In this document: piece after piece, positions 52,045 through 60,648 of the stretch
How positions within the stretch are numbered: position 1 is the first letter of the stretch
How the letters are laid out: every line of letters starts with the position of its first letter
Origin: Corynebacterium sp. MSK008
Lineage (GTDB): Bacteria; Actinomycetota; Actinomycetes; Mycobacteriales; Mycobacteriaceae
Assembly: GCF_030232585.1 (NCBI RefSeq)
Contig: NZ_JASPJX010000005.1
Span: 124,001 to 188,000, forward strand
Reading direction: 5' to 3'
DNA: 64,000 nucleotides
Program-made: the position numbers and the translations under genes
Notes under the pieces: generated by a model
Told to the model about the DNA's origin: nothing
What the model saw: the letters and a program-made list of their open reading frames with translations, nothing else
Databases searched by the model: none

Positions 52045-53124
52045 TTAGGGGTGTGCTCTTCGGGGGCCGAAGAGTTGGTCGAGTGCTCCGCGGTCGGTGT
52101 TTCTCAGGTGATACCCCCGCGGTGAGACCCACCAGGGTGCGCCTCTGATCATGGCTATGCGGCCGCGTTTGGTGCGCCAGGGGTCGTCGTCGTTGATCCG
52201 GTTGTGGTAGCGGCACAGCGGCACCAGGTTGTTCATGTTGGTGTAGCCGCCGTGTTTCCACGCGTCCACGTGGTGGATCTCGGAGCCCAACGCCCCGTGG
52301 CGGCAGCCCGGGAACGCGCACACGGGGGAGACCATGCAGGCCATATCGCGCTGTTTCTGGTTGGCGAATCGTTCGGTGTCGTAGAGGTTGACCGCGCCTT
52401 CCTCCGGGTGGAAAGCGGCAACCTCCAAGGCTTCGCCGAACTCTTGCTGGAGGTACTCCGCCCCGGTCATGGTGGTGCCGTCAGTCAGCGTCAGGATGAC
52501 GTCGTCGCCGTCACCCGCCATGATCCGGGCGTGCTCGTTGATCGGCACCATCACGATCGGGCGTGGTGCCGCGGTGACGACCCCGCCGGTTTCGCCTTCG
52601 ACGATGCGCCAGAACGCCTCCTCCATCTGGGGCGCCGCGGGCTGTGTGGCGTCGATGCCTTGCCGCAGGCGGTGTTCTAAGTCGGCTGCTTTGCGGTCGG
52701 TGGTGTCGATGGTGATGCGCGCCCGCCCGTTCTTCGGCGCGGAGAACGCGACCTGCTTCTTTGTCGGGGCGTTGTCTTCGCGCGGGACGAGCTCGCGGGC
52801 GGCGCGTTCGATCGCGCGGTACCCGCCGGTGACGTCTAGCAACTCCAGGCGCAGCCGCCACCGCTCGCTGGTGTCCTTGACACCACCGACGCGGCGTTCA
52901 ATCAACGCGAGCTCGTCCAGCGAGAACCCGTGGGCCTTCTGTACTGCCAAAGCTTGCTTCCGGGTGAATTTGGTCGGCCCGTAGTACACCTTCTGCATCT
53001 GATCCCACGCACGCGCCCGATCCGGCGCCATCCCGGCGCCCAGGGCAACCGGCAGGTCGAAGTGCCGCAGCGTCTCCATGGATGCCGCGGCCATCGCCTC
53101 GATAAACGCGTCGAACGGGTTCAT
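52045..53124 (-). CDS. HNH endonuclease domain protein (DUF222-like)
   Basis: A 359-residue protein of a type present in many copies in actinobacteria. The N-terminal two thirds are a helical DUF222-like region; the HNH nuclease motif is near the C-terminus: two cysteines in CAFPGC, EIHHVDAW, a central NNL and LCRYHNRI. The start is the ATG at 53124; the longer frame continues 48 codons upstream without support. The cellular role is unknown; insertion between rplA and the metal operon marks it as an accessory gene. Confidence 0.82.
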   Translation of the reverse strand: MNPFDAFIEAMAAASMETLRHFDLPVALGAGMAPDRARAWDQMQKVYYGPTKFTRKQALAVQKAHGFSLDELALIERRVGGVKDTSERWRLRLELLDVTGGYRAIERAARELVPREDNAPTKKQVAFSAPKNGRARITIDTTDRKAADLEHRLRQGIDATQPAAPQMEEAFWRIVEGETGGVVTAAPRPIVMVPINEHARIMAGDGDDVILTLTDGTTMTGAEYLQQEFGEALEVAAFHPEEGAVNLYDTERFANQKQRDMACMVSPVCAFPGCRHGALGSEIHHVDAWKHGGYTNMNNLVPLCRYHNRINDDDPWRTKRGRIAMIRGAPWWVSPRGYHLRNTDRGALDQLFGPRRAHP

Positions 53125-53275
53125 GCCACGAACACTAAACCGAACACAACCCCGCACAACCCCCGAACCGAAATCTGTGGACAACTCGCCACAGAAGCCC
53201 CAAAGTTGTCCACAGCCGGACAAGACCCTTGCGGTTTCCCCGTGATGGGGGTAGCGTTCCCGCGCCATCCGCTAT

Positions 53276-53290
53276 TGAAACTAATCTTCA
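53276..53290 (+). promoter_or_regulatory. Zur-like box overlapping a -10 element; probable leaderless start
   Basis: TGAAACTAATCTTCA is a 7-1-7 imperfect palindrome of the Fur/Zur type. TAATCT (53282-53287) fits the corynebacterial -10 pattern TANNNT and ends seven bases before the GTG start codon at 53295. There is no ribosome site, so the transcript would be leaderless. Repressor bound here would cover the -10 box. Zinc control is inferred from the operon content. Confidence 0.6.
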
Positions 53291-53294
53291 TTAA

Positions 53295-54254
53295 GTGTTG
53301 AAAAGAGTTTTCATTAGCTTGACGGTGTTTCTGCTCGCGGTGCTGGGCATCACGCCGGCGCACGCGCAGGTGCAGCGCCTAGATCAAGGCCACATCGATG
53401 CGTTCAATGTCACGGCGGACGGCGGCGAGCTGACTTTGGATCTGAAGGAAGACACCACCGGCAGCCACGTGCGCCACGCCCCGGAGGACGTGGAGTTGGT
53501 CGTCGGCGAGGATGCGTACACGGAGCGCACGGCGGAGATCCCGGAGATCGGCAAGGCCGGCTATATGCTGCCGCAGACGCAGCGCTCGGATCTGATCTGG
53601 CCGGGTTGGGACACACAGGGCGCGCGCGATATCGGCGCGATTGATCTGGAGTTCGTCGAGGTCACCGGCCCCGGCGAGGTCTACCTGTTCCAGACGGGCA
53701 GCTTCGGCTCCCTGGATCCGGTGCTCGAGGGCGGAGCGACGCGCCTTGAGACGGGTTCCGTGATCGCCCAGGAAGAGCCCGCGCACGTCCACGCGAACTG
53801 GCTGTTCACCGAGCCCGGCACCTACCAGATGCGCGTTGTGGCCAGCGGCGGCGGCGCGAGTTCGAACGAGGCCACCTACACCTGGATCGTCGGCGACGGC
53901 GAGGCGGCACCGGCGGCACCCGCGGCGAAGACTGAGGCGTCTACGGCGGCGCCCGCCGCGCAGTCCAAGGCGGCGACGGGTGCTGCGCAATCGAGCACCA
54001 CAACGAAGAAGGCGGCTCAGCAGCAACCCGAGAAGCAGGCCCAGAAACCGGCCCAAAAACCGGCCCAGCAACCGGCCCAGCAGGAGCAGCCCGCCGAAGA
54101 GCGCCCGGACACGCTTGCGGAGACCGGGACGACGGTGATGACCGTCCCGTTCGCGGTCCTCGGTCTTGGCGTGGCGGTGTTCGGCGCGGCGATGTGCTGC
54201 CTGGATACGGCGCTGCGTCGCAAGCTGTTGGCGCTTGCGGGGGTTGGAAAGTGA
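53295..54254 (+). CDS. Sortase-anchored surface protein with choice-of-anchor M domain
   Basis: A 319-residue surface protein, first gene of the zinc-type operon. The signal peptide spans residues 1-24 (ending THA-like AHA). The anchor-M domain (26-205) has GHIDAFNV, LPQTQRS, a GPGEVYLF strand and the histidine-rich HVHANWLFTEPGTY, which may bind metal. A repetitive Ala/Gln/Lys/Pro linker (PAQKPAQQPAQ) leads to LAETG at 274-278, a hydrophobic helix and a positive tail, the sortase-signal layout. The GTG start at 53295 appears leaderless. Confidence 0.85.
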   Translation: MLKRVFISLTVFLLAVLGITPAHAQVQRLDQGHIDAFNVTADGGELTLDLKEDTTGSHVRHAPEDVELVVGEDAYTERTAEIPEIGKAGYMLPQTQRSDLIWPGWDTQGARDIGAIDLEFVEVTGPGEVYLFQTGSFGSLDPVLEGGATRLETGSVIAQEEPAHVHANWLFTEPGTYQMRVVASGGGASSNEATYTWIVGDGEAAPAAPAAKTEASTAAPAAQSKAATGAAQSSTTTKKAAQQQPEKQAQKPAQKPAQQPAQQEQPAEERPDTLAETGTTVMTVPFAVLGLGVAVFGAAMCCLDTALRRKLLALAGVGK

Positions 54255-55753
54255 GGCGTGCCCGGGCGCTGGCGGCGTGCGCGATCGCCGTTGCTCTTAC
54301 GGGCTGCTCGCAGGCTCCGGAGGAGGTTGAGGGGGTGAACGTGGTGGCGTCGACAAGCATTCTTGCGGACGTCGTGCGCAACGTCGCCGGCGATAACGCC
54401 GAGGTCAAGACGCTGATGCGCCGCGGTGCCGACCCGCACTCGTACGAGCCGACGCTGCACAACACGCGCGATATCGCGTACGCGGACGCGGTGTTTACCA
54501 ACGGGTTGTTGCTGGAGCCGCAGGCGCTGACCCGCACGATTGATGCGACGGCGCGCCCGCAGGCGCGGGTGGTGGCGCTGGCGGAACAGACGCAGCGCTT
54601 CGGCTACGCCCCGATTCCGCTGGTGGAGGACGCGAGTCTGGACACGGTGTGGCTGGGGTTGCGGTTCGCGGCGGATCTGCCGCGCACCGCGGTCGCGGAG
54701 CTTGAGCTTGTCGACGCCTCCGGTCCCGGCACCGCCTCCGCCTTCATCCTCGGCACCTTTGGCACCCCGGAGCTGCTGTTCGACTCCACGGGTGGCGCCA
54801 CCACGCTGCCGGTGGACGCGCACACCCACGTCAGCTGGGCCTTTTCCGCCCCCGGCGTGTACAAGCTGCGGCTTCGCGCCACGGTGCGCGACGCGGTGGA
54901 CGCGCCGGTGCGCAGCCAGACTGAGCAGACGTTCACCCTCGTGGTGGGCCAGGACCCGGGCCAGGCCGCCCCGGGCAAGCATGCGGTGGAGCGCGGGCAT
55001 GTGGACATCGCCGCGGTCGCCGGCAACCGCAACACGCAACTGACCCTGCGCACGGACGACGAGGGCGACCTGGACCCCGCGGGCACGGTGGTCGTGGTGC
55101 CGTCGAAGACGCTGCAGCCGATCCCGCCGCAGCGCGAGTTCCGCTTCTTGGGCGACCCGGGCGAGGAGACGTACCTGCTGCCGCAGGCGGTGCTGGGCCG
55201 CCACGTCCACGGGGAGCTAGATCCGCACATCTGGCACGACCCGGCCGCGATGGATGCGGTGGTGCAGGTGGTGCGCGACGAGCTGTCTGCGGCGGATCCG
55301 CGCCACGCCAGCGCGTACGCCGACAACGCCGAGCGCTACCGCGCCCAGCTCAAGCAGGTGGCGCAGGAGGTGCGCGAACAGCTCGAGCAGGTCCCGGAGA
55401 CAAACCGCAACCTGGTCACCACCCACCACGGCTACGCCTACCTGGCGCGCGCGTACGGGCTGCGCGTGGCCGGGTTTGTCACCCCGAATCCGAGCGTGGA
55501 GCCGAGCCCGCGCGATCTGATGGCGTTGTCGCGCACGCTGGACAACTTGGGCGTGCCGGCGGTGTTCGTCGAGCACGGCCAGGAAGACGAAACGCCCGTC
55601 TTAAACGAAACCGCTGCCTCGCACGGGGTTGAGGTGTGCCCGATCTGGGGCGACACCTTGGACCCGCCGGGGGAGGGGCCTGCGCAGACGTATGTGGATC
55701 TGGTGCGGGCCAATGGGGCGTCGATAAGCAAATGTTTGAAAGGACAACCATGA
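54251..55753 (+). CDS. Zinc-type ABC substrate-binding lipoprotein with an inserted anchor-M repeat
   Basis: A 500-residue receptor of the anchored repeat-type ABC transporter family. Lipobox LTGC (Cys19). The N-lobe (28-120) has His63 in DPHSYEP. Residues 125-318 are an insertion made of anchor-M sequence in permuted order (C-terminal part first, with HTHVSWAF, then the N-terminal part with RGHVDIA and LLPQ). The C-lobe (320-500) has His326 in DPHIWHDP, His392 in TTHHGYAYLA and Asp468 in WGDTLDPP. Histidine at the third ligand site fits zinc. The start is GTG at 54251, overlapping the preceding stop. Confidence 0.88.
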   Translation: MRRARALAACAIAVALTGCSQAPEEVEGVNVVASTSILADVVRNVAGDNAEVKTLMRRGADPHSYEPTLHNTRDIAYADAVFTNGLLLEPQALTRTIDATARPQARVVALAEQTQRFGYAPIPLVEDASLDTVWLGLRFAADLPRTAVAELELVDASGPGTASAFILGTFGTPELLFDSTGGATTLPVDAHTHVSWAFSAPGVYKLRLRATVRDAVDAPVRSQTEQTFTLVVGQDPGQAAPGKHAVERGHVDIAAVAGNRNTQLTLRTDDEGDLDPAGTVVVVPSKTLQPIPPQREFRFLGDPGEETYLLPQAVLGRHVHGELDPHIWHDPAAMDAVVQVVRDELSAADPRHASAYADNAERYRAQLKQVAQEVREQLEQVPETNRNLVTTHHGYAYLARAYGLRVAGFVTPNPSVEPSPRDLMALSRTLDNLGVPAVFVEHGQEDETPVLNETAASHGVEVCPIWGDTLDPPGEGPAQTYVDLVRANGASISKCLKGQP

Positions 55754-56604
55754 AAATTCCCGCACTCGTCACCGCCGCAATGATCGCGGCCGCACCCGTC
55801 GCTGCCGCCCAGGTGCCGGACAACGACCCGGCGTTGCAGCAGGTCGTCGGCACCGACGAGCAGGTCGCCCCGCTGGGCGAGCGCGCCGTTATCGACGCCG
55901 GCCACGCGGATCTGGGCCCCGTCTTCGCCGACGGGAAAATGCAGTTCCTGGTGCGCGACGACACGCAGGACACGCCCGTGTGGCGCCACCTCGAGGACGT
56001 GGTCTTCGCCGTCAGCGACGGCGCGAAGCAGACCCTGCCGGAGACCGACCAGTTCGCGTTCACCGGCGCGAAACCGGGGGCCGAGGTGTGGGTGATCCCG
56101 CAGACCGAGGCCGCCGGCGTGCCGTGGCTGGGGTGGAACTCGCAGGCGCCGTCGCTTCTGGAACGCTCCGCCAACGGGATGAACCTGGAGTTCGGCGGAC
56201 ACGAAGGCCCGGGCCAGTTCTCGCTGTTTGTCCAGCCCGGCGGGTTCCACGAGCCGCAGCAGCTGTGGAACGAGCAGGAGCCCGGCACGCAGTCGATGTG
56301 GGTGGAGCCGAACACGCACACCCACGCCAACTGGGTGTTCACCGAGCCGGGCGCGCACCTGGTGGGTGTGCGCGCGACGGTGGAGGACCAAGACGGCACC
56401 GTGCACACCGACGAGCAGGTCGTGCGCATTGCCGTGGGTGTGGACCCGGCGGAGGCGGCGGATGCGACGTTCGGCGAATTCCGGGCTGAGGGGCAGGCCG
56501 GCGCGGAGCAGCAGAACAACGGCCTGAAAATCGGACTGCTGGCGGGCGCGGGCGTGCTGCTTCTCGCTTTGATTGCGCTGTTTGTTGTGCGGGGCCGCCG
56601 ATGA
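55750..56604 (+). CDS. Membrane-anchored surface protein with choice-of-anchor M domain
   Basis: A 284-residue exported protein: signal peptide (1-21), one anchor-M domain (45-235) containing GHADLGPVFADGK, VIPQTEAAGVPWLGW, EGPGQFSLF and the histidine-rich HTHANWVFTEPGAH, then a C-terminal helix (about 258-279) followed by RGRR, a membrane anchor without a sortase motif. It probably relays metal near the membrane to the receptor. It overlaps the receptor gene by four bases, and AAAGGA precedes its ATG. Confidence 0.85.
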   Translation: MKIPALVTAAMIAAAPVAAAQVPDNDPALQQVVGTDEQVAPLGERAVIDAGHADLGPVFADGKMQFLVRDDTQDTPVWRHLEDVVFAVSDGAKQTLPETDQFAFTGAKPGAEVWVIPQTEAAGVPWLGWNSQAPSLLERSANGMNLEFGGHEGPGQFSLFVQPGGFHEPQQLWNEQEPGTQSMWVEPNTHTHANWVFTEPGAHLVGVRATVEDQDGTVHTDEQVVRIAVGVDPAEAADATFGEFRAEGQAGAEQQNNGLKIGLLAGAGVLLLALIALFVVRGRR

Positions 56605-57353
56605 GAAGGATTGAGGTGCGTGACCTGGCGGTGTCGTATCCGGGCCGCGACGTGTTCCGTGGGGTGGATCTCACGCTGCGCGGCGGCGAGTTCGTCGGCC
56701 TGCTCGGGCCCAACGGCGCGGGCAAGACCACCCTCATGCGCGCGGTGCTGGGCCTTATCCCTGCGGACGCCGGGACGGTCTCCGCTGGCAGGCGCCCGGT
56801 GCGCAAGGTGGTGGGGTACGTGCCGCAGGCGCACAACGTGGCCTGGGATTTCCCCATCGACGTCTATGACGCCACGCTCAACGCCACCCTGGGCCAGCGC
56901 CCGTGGTGGCACCGCGCTGGCGAGCGCGAGCACCGCGCCGCCGAGCGAGCTTTGGCGATGGTCAACCTGACCGACCTGGCCGCGCGCCCCATCCACGACC
57001 TGTCCGGCGGCCAGCGCCAGCGTGTGCTCATCGCGCGCGCCCTGGTGCGGCGGCCGGGCATGCTGCTTCTCGACGAACCGTTTACCGGCCTGGACGTCCC
57101 CACCACCGAGCACCTGCTGCGGCTGTTCCGCCGCCTGGTGGACCGAGGGCTCGGCGTTGTCATGTCCACCCACAACATCGCCGAGGCCATCGATTCCTGC
57201 GACCGCTTGGTGCTGTTCAACCGCGGGGTTGTCGCCGATGCCGCGACGCATGAGCTTAACGACGACGCCCCGTGGACCCGCACCTTCTCCGTCGACGAGG
57301 ATTCGCCGTGGCTGCGCGGCGTGCGAGCGCATTTGGAGGCTGCCCGTGCCTGA
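56601..57353 (+). CDS. Anchored repeat-type ABC transporter ATP-binding protein
   Basis: A 250-residue metal-type ATPase: Walker A GPNGAGKTT (about 35-43), signature LSGGQRQRVLIARA, Walker B MLLLDEPFTGLDVPT and a switch histidine in MSTHNIAEA. VVGYVPQAHNVAWDFP is a Q-loop stretch seen in zinc/manganese ATPases. It overlaps both neighbours: the surface protein gene by four bases and the permease gene by eight. Confidence 0.92.
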   Translation: MRRIEVRDLAVSYPGRDVFRGVDLTLRGGEFVGLLGPNGAGKTTLMRAVLGLIPADAGTVSAGRRPVRKVVGYVPQAHNVAWDFPIDVYDATLNATLGQRPWWHRAGEREHRAAERALAMVNLTDLAARPIHDLSGGQRQRVLIARALVRRPGMLLLDEPFTGLDVPTTEHLLRLFRRLVDRGLGVVMSTHNIAEAIDSCDRLVLFNRGVVADAATHELNDDAPWTRTFSVDEDSPWLRGVRAHLEAARA

Positions 57354-58215
57354 GATTTCGTTTGTGCAATTCCTGGCCGACATGGCCAACCCCCAGCTGG
57401 CGTTTCTGCCGCGCGCGCTGGCGGCCGCGGTGATCGCGGCAGTGCTGTGCGCGGTGGTGGGCTGTTTCGTGGTGTTGCGGGGCATGGCCTTTATCGGCGA
57501 CGCGGTGGCGCACGCCGTCTTCCCGGGCATCGCGGTGGCGTTTGCGTGGCAGGTCTCCGTGCTGCTGGGCGGGGCGGTGGCCGGCGCGATCGTCGCGGTG
57601 CTGATCGCGGTGATGTCACAGCGGCGCACCATTAAAGAGGACTCGGTGATCGGCATCGTGTTCACCGCCGCGTTCGCCTTCGGCCTGGTGGTGATCTCCC
57701 GGGCGGAGGGCTACACCGCCTCTGTCAGCTCGTTTCTGTTCGGCTCGCTGACGGGCGTCAGCTCCACCACGCTGGCCGTCCAGGCCGTCGCCGGCGCGTT
57801 GATCGTGGCCGTGGTGGTGGCGCTTCGCCCGTGGCTCACGGCGGTGACACTGGACCGGGAGACCGCCCGGGCGATGAACCTTCCGGTCGCCGCGCTGGAT
57901 CTGGCGCTATACCTGTGCGTGACCTTCGCGGTGGTGCTGGCGGTGCAGACGGTGGGCAACATCCTGGTGGTGGCGCTGCTGATCACCCCGGCCGCAGCGG
58001 CGCGCCTGTTCACGGACAAGCTGGGCGCGATGATGTGTATCGCCGCCGCGTTCGGCGTGGCCGGCAGCGTGGCGGGGGTGTGGCTGGCGTGGTCCTACGA
58101 CTCGCCCACGGGAGCAACCATCGTTTTGGCCGTGACCGCCATCTTCGCGCTGAGCTGGCTGTTCGCCCCGCGCCGCGGTGCGCTCGCCGGCTGGCTTCAG
58201 GGGGTGAAACGATGA
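57346..58215 (+). CDS. Anchored repeat-type ABC transporter permease
   Basis: A 289-residue ABC-3 family membrane channel with about eight helices. VLRGMAFIGDAVAHAVFPGIAV (quoted in part as GDAVAHAVFPG) and KEDSVIGIVFTAAFAFG are family marks. The start is GTG at 57346, preceded by TTTGGAGG at six bases and located within the end of the ATPase gene. The stop overlaps the start of the large surface protein gene. The longer open frame to 57022 is the ATPase gene in another frame. Confidence 0.92.
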   Translation: MPEISFVQFLADMANPQLAFLPRALAAAVIAAVLCAVVGCFVVLRGMAFIGDAVAHAVFPGIAVAFAWQVSVLLGGAVAGAIVAVLIAVMSQRRTIKEDSVIGIVFTAAFAFGLVVISRAEGYTASVSSFLFGSLTGVSSTTLAVQAVAGALIVAVVVALRPWLTAVTLDRETARAMNLPVAALDLALYLCVTFAVVLAVQTVGNILVVALLITPAAAARLFTDKLGAMMCIAAAFGVAGSVAGVWLAWSYDSPTGATIVLAVTAIFALSWLFAPRRGALAGWLQGVKR

Positions 58216-60362
58216 AGCGATTCGTTGCAGCAGCAGCCGCAGCGGTGCTCACGCTCGCGGCCGCACCGCTGGCGCAGGCCGCGGAGCACAACCCCGGCGA
58301 CCCGGGCCACGGCGTGGAACTGGGGAAGATCGATCACCCGTGCGCCGGGCGCAAACTGCTCTACCACTCCCACAACGACGCGCTCTACGGCACCTACAAA
58401 AACGACAAGCTCACCGTGATGGCGGTGGACGGCCAGCAGGTCACCGACCAGGAAAAGGTCTGCTTCCGCCTCGCCCCAGACGCCGACGCCGACGGCAACG
58501 ACGTGTCGACCTTGACCGTGCCTGAGGACGGCTCCCTGGACTTCCTCGGCGAGCCCGGCAGCACCGTGTGGGCCGCGCCGCAATCCGCGGACTGGACCGA
58601 CAGCTGGCGGCCCATCTGGTCTGGCCTGGGCGCCTTCGACCCCGCGCACGAGGCGGGCGAGATCCCGGATAACTTCGTCGACGACGTCATGCACTTCGAC
58701 CTGGTGGAGATGGACGGCCCCGGCGACGTCAACGTGTTTTTCTCCTCGCGCGTGGGCGATCCGGAGCGGCTGTTTAGCTCCGCCGACGAGGACATGCGCA
58801 CCATCACCTACGAGGTCGGCGGCCACGGCCACTTCACTTGGACGTTTTCCGAGCCGGGCATCTACGAAATGACCTGGCAGGGCCGCGCCGAGCTCGACGG
58901 CGGCGGCACGGAGCGCTCCGAGCCGGTGACCCAGTACTGGCTCGTCGGCGACGACGCCACCGTCGGCCTGCCCGAGGGCACCACCACTGATTTGCGCACT
59001 CCCAACACCACGGAGGAAACCACCGCCGCCAGTCCGACGACGAGCACGAAGTCGTCGCCGAAGCCCACGTCCACGGCCGCGCCAACGCCGACGAGCACTA
59101 CGCCCGCCGCGCCCGCGGACCGGCGCAAGCTCATCACGTCGGGGCATATGGATATGGCGTTGGTGGCCGAAGGGTCGTCGATAGGCGCAAAGCTAATCGA
59201 CGACTCCGACCCCCACCACCAGGCCAAACGCGAATCCGGCAGCTTCATTTTCGCCGTGCCCAACGCGGCCCGAAAAACGCTGCCGGAGGGCGCGCGCGAG
59301 AGCTTCCCGGACGCGCCCGAGGCGATGTGGATCCTGCCGCAGGCGCAGGAGAAAAACCTTCCCTGGCTGGGATTTTCCACCACCCGGGTGGCCGCCGACG
59401 CGCTGGCGCAAGGTTCGAATGTCACAGTGTCCATGCGCGACGTGTCCGGACCCGGGCGCATCTACACCTGGCACGAGGACCTGCGGGGCTTGCGCGTGGA
59501 GCTGGACTCCGGCGACGCCTCCAAGCAACTGGAGTACCCGGTCAACGCGCACGACCACCAGGGCTTCGGGTTCACCGAACCGGGCGCGTACACCGCCACG
59601 TTCACGTTCTCCGGCACGTCCGTCTCCGGCGAGGACTTCTCCGAGGACCTGGTGGCCACCTTCGCCGTGGGCGACGAGGCCGTCACGGCCGCGCGCGAGG
59701 GCCGCCTCGGCGGCGCCGACGCTGCGGCTAGTGCCGGCAAGGGCAAGCTCACGCTGCCGGGCGCGCTGGCCGAGGGCATCCGCTCGCTGGAAAAGGAGCT
59801 GAAGAAAGCCGGCGACACGCTCGCGCCGCTTGCGCGCAAGAGGGACACCGGCAGCGGCTCGAAGTCGGGGTCCCCGTCGGGCTCGACCGCGGCGCTGGCA
59901 GCACCGCCGAAACAGCCCCAATCGGCCGCCGCGCAACCCGCGCCCGCGCAGCCGCAGCGCGCGTCGAGCAACAACCGCGCCAGCGCCTCCTCCGACAAGC
60001 AAAGCACCCGCCGCGCCATCAGGTCGAAGACCAGGGAGGACTCCAAGGCCGCAAAGCCTGCGGTAACGACCAAAGCAAAAGCGCCGTCCGAAGCGTCTTC
60101 GGCGACAACCGGTAGCGCAGGCACGTCCGAGACCTACGCCCCGTCGCGCAACCCCGCCGGCGGAAGCGGCACCGGGATCCACTCGTCGCTCGACGCCGCC
60201 GGCGCGCAACCGGACGGCCAGGCTGCGGACACGTCGCCGACCGCGGGAGGATTCTGGGCGGGCCTCGCCATCGGCGTGGGCGTCATGGCGCTCATCGGCG
60301 GTTGCGTCCTGTTCGTCGCGGCGGCGAGATTGCTGCGGAAGGTGGAGCGGAGCACGTCGTAA
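58212..60362 (+). CDS. Large surface protein with two choice-of-anchor M domains
   Basis: A 716-residue surface protein, last gene of the operon. After the signal peptide (1-23) come anchor-M domain 1 (about 28-255, with GHGHFTWTFSEPGIYE), a Thr/Pro/Ser linker (260-305), anchor-M domain 2 (about 308-500, SGHMDMALV ... NAHDHQGFGFTEPGAY), a long Ala/Ser/Lys/Pro disordered region (about 510-675) and one C-terminal helix (about 683-706) with a basic end. It would span the cell wall and present histidine-rich domains. The ATG overlaps the permease stop. Confidence 0.87.
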   Translation: MKRFVAAAAAAVLTLAAAPLAQAAEHNPGDPGHGVELGKIDHPCAGRKLLYHSHNDALYGTYKNDKLTVMAVDGQQVTDQEKVCFRLAPDADADGNDVSTLTVPEDGSLDFLGEPGSTVWAAPQSADWTDSWRPIWSGLGAFDPAHEAGEIPDNFVDDVMHFDLVEMDGPGDVNVFFSSRVGDPERLFSSADEDMRTITYEVGGHGHFTWTFSEPGIYEMTWQGRAELDGGGTERSEPVTQYWLVGDDATVGLPEGTTTDLRTPNTTEETTAASPTTSTKSSPKPTSTAAPTPTSTTPAAPADRRKLITSGHMDMALVAEGSSIGAKLIDDSDPHHQAKRESGSFIFAVPNAARKTLPEGARESFPDAPEAMWILPQAQEKNLPWLGFSTTRVAADALAQGSNVTVSMRDVSGPGRIYTWHEDLRGLRVELDSGDASKQLEYPVNAHDHQGFGFTEPGAYTATFTFSGTSVSGEDFSEDLVATFAVGDEAVTAAREGRLGGADAAASAGKGKLTLPGALAEGIRSLEKELKKAGDTLAPLARKRDTGSGSKSGSPSGSTAALAAPPKQPQSAAAQPAPAQPQRASSNNRASASSDKQSTRRAIRSKTREDSKAAKPAVTTKAKAPSEASSATTGSAGTSETYAPSRNPAGGSGTGIHSSLDAAGAQPDGQAADTSPTAGGFWAGLAIGVGVMALIGGCVLFVAAARLLRKVERSTS

Positions 60363-60414
60363 AGCAAGGGAACCGGAACTCTCTCCACAACGTCTAACGG
60401 GTGGGGAGGGTTTT

Positions 60415-60648
60415 ATGGCGAGCTATATACCTCGGCCGAGGCCGGGATTCTTGGACAAACTGGAGCGGCTGAGTAGAAGCGGTCCGCCCAGGTGGCGTGA
60501 TCTCAAAGAAAAGCGTCTCTTTGAGTATGACCCTTTACACGGCCACATTGAGGGCTATAACCTGCGGGGGATACATCTCGGCGTATTTGACGCGATCACC
60601 GGAGAAAAAATTGGAGAAGCCAAACGAGGGAGGAGGATCGATGTTTAA
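60415..60648 (+). CDS. Stand-alone colicin E3/cloacin-type ribonuclease toxin domain
   Basis: A 77-residue basic protein. Residues 33-77 match the cytotoxic core of colicin E3, a 16S rRNA-cleaving nuclease: FEYDPLHGHIEGY aligns with the E3 motif, and Asp39, His42 and Glu46 have the same spacing as the E3 catalytic Asp510, His513 and Glu517 (numbers from memory). HLGVFD and TGEKIG follow as in E3, and an arginine (73 or 74) fits the last active-site position. There is no receptor or translocation domain; residues 1-32 are only a basic lead. GGGGAGGG precedes the ATG by four bases. It overlaps the next gene by eight bases. Confidence 0.78.
   Translation: MASYIPRPRPGFLDKLERLSRSGPPRWRDLKEKRLFEYDPLHGHIEGYNLRGIHLGVFDAITGEKIGEAKRGRRIDV

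Noticed and set aside
57831..58211. An extension of the large surface protein frame by 127 codons upstream
   Set aside because: The extension covers the end of the permease gene in another frame. The signal peptide starting at 58212 and the stop-start overlap fix the true start.
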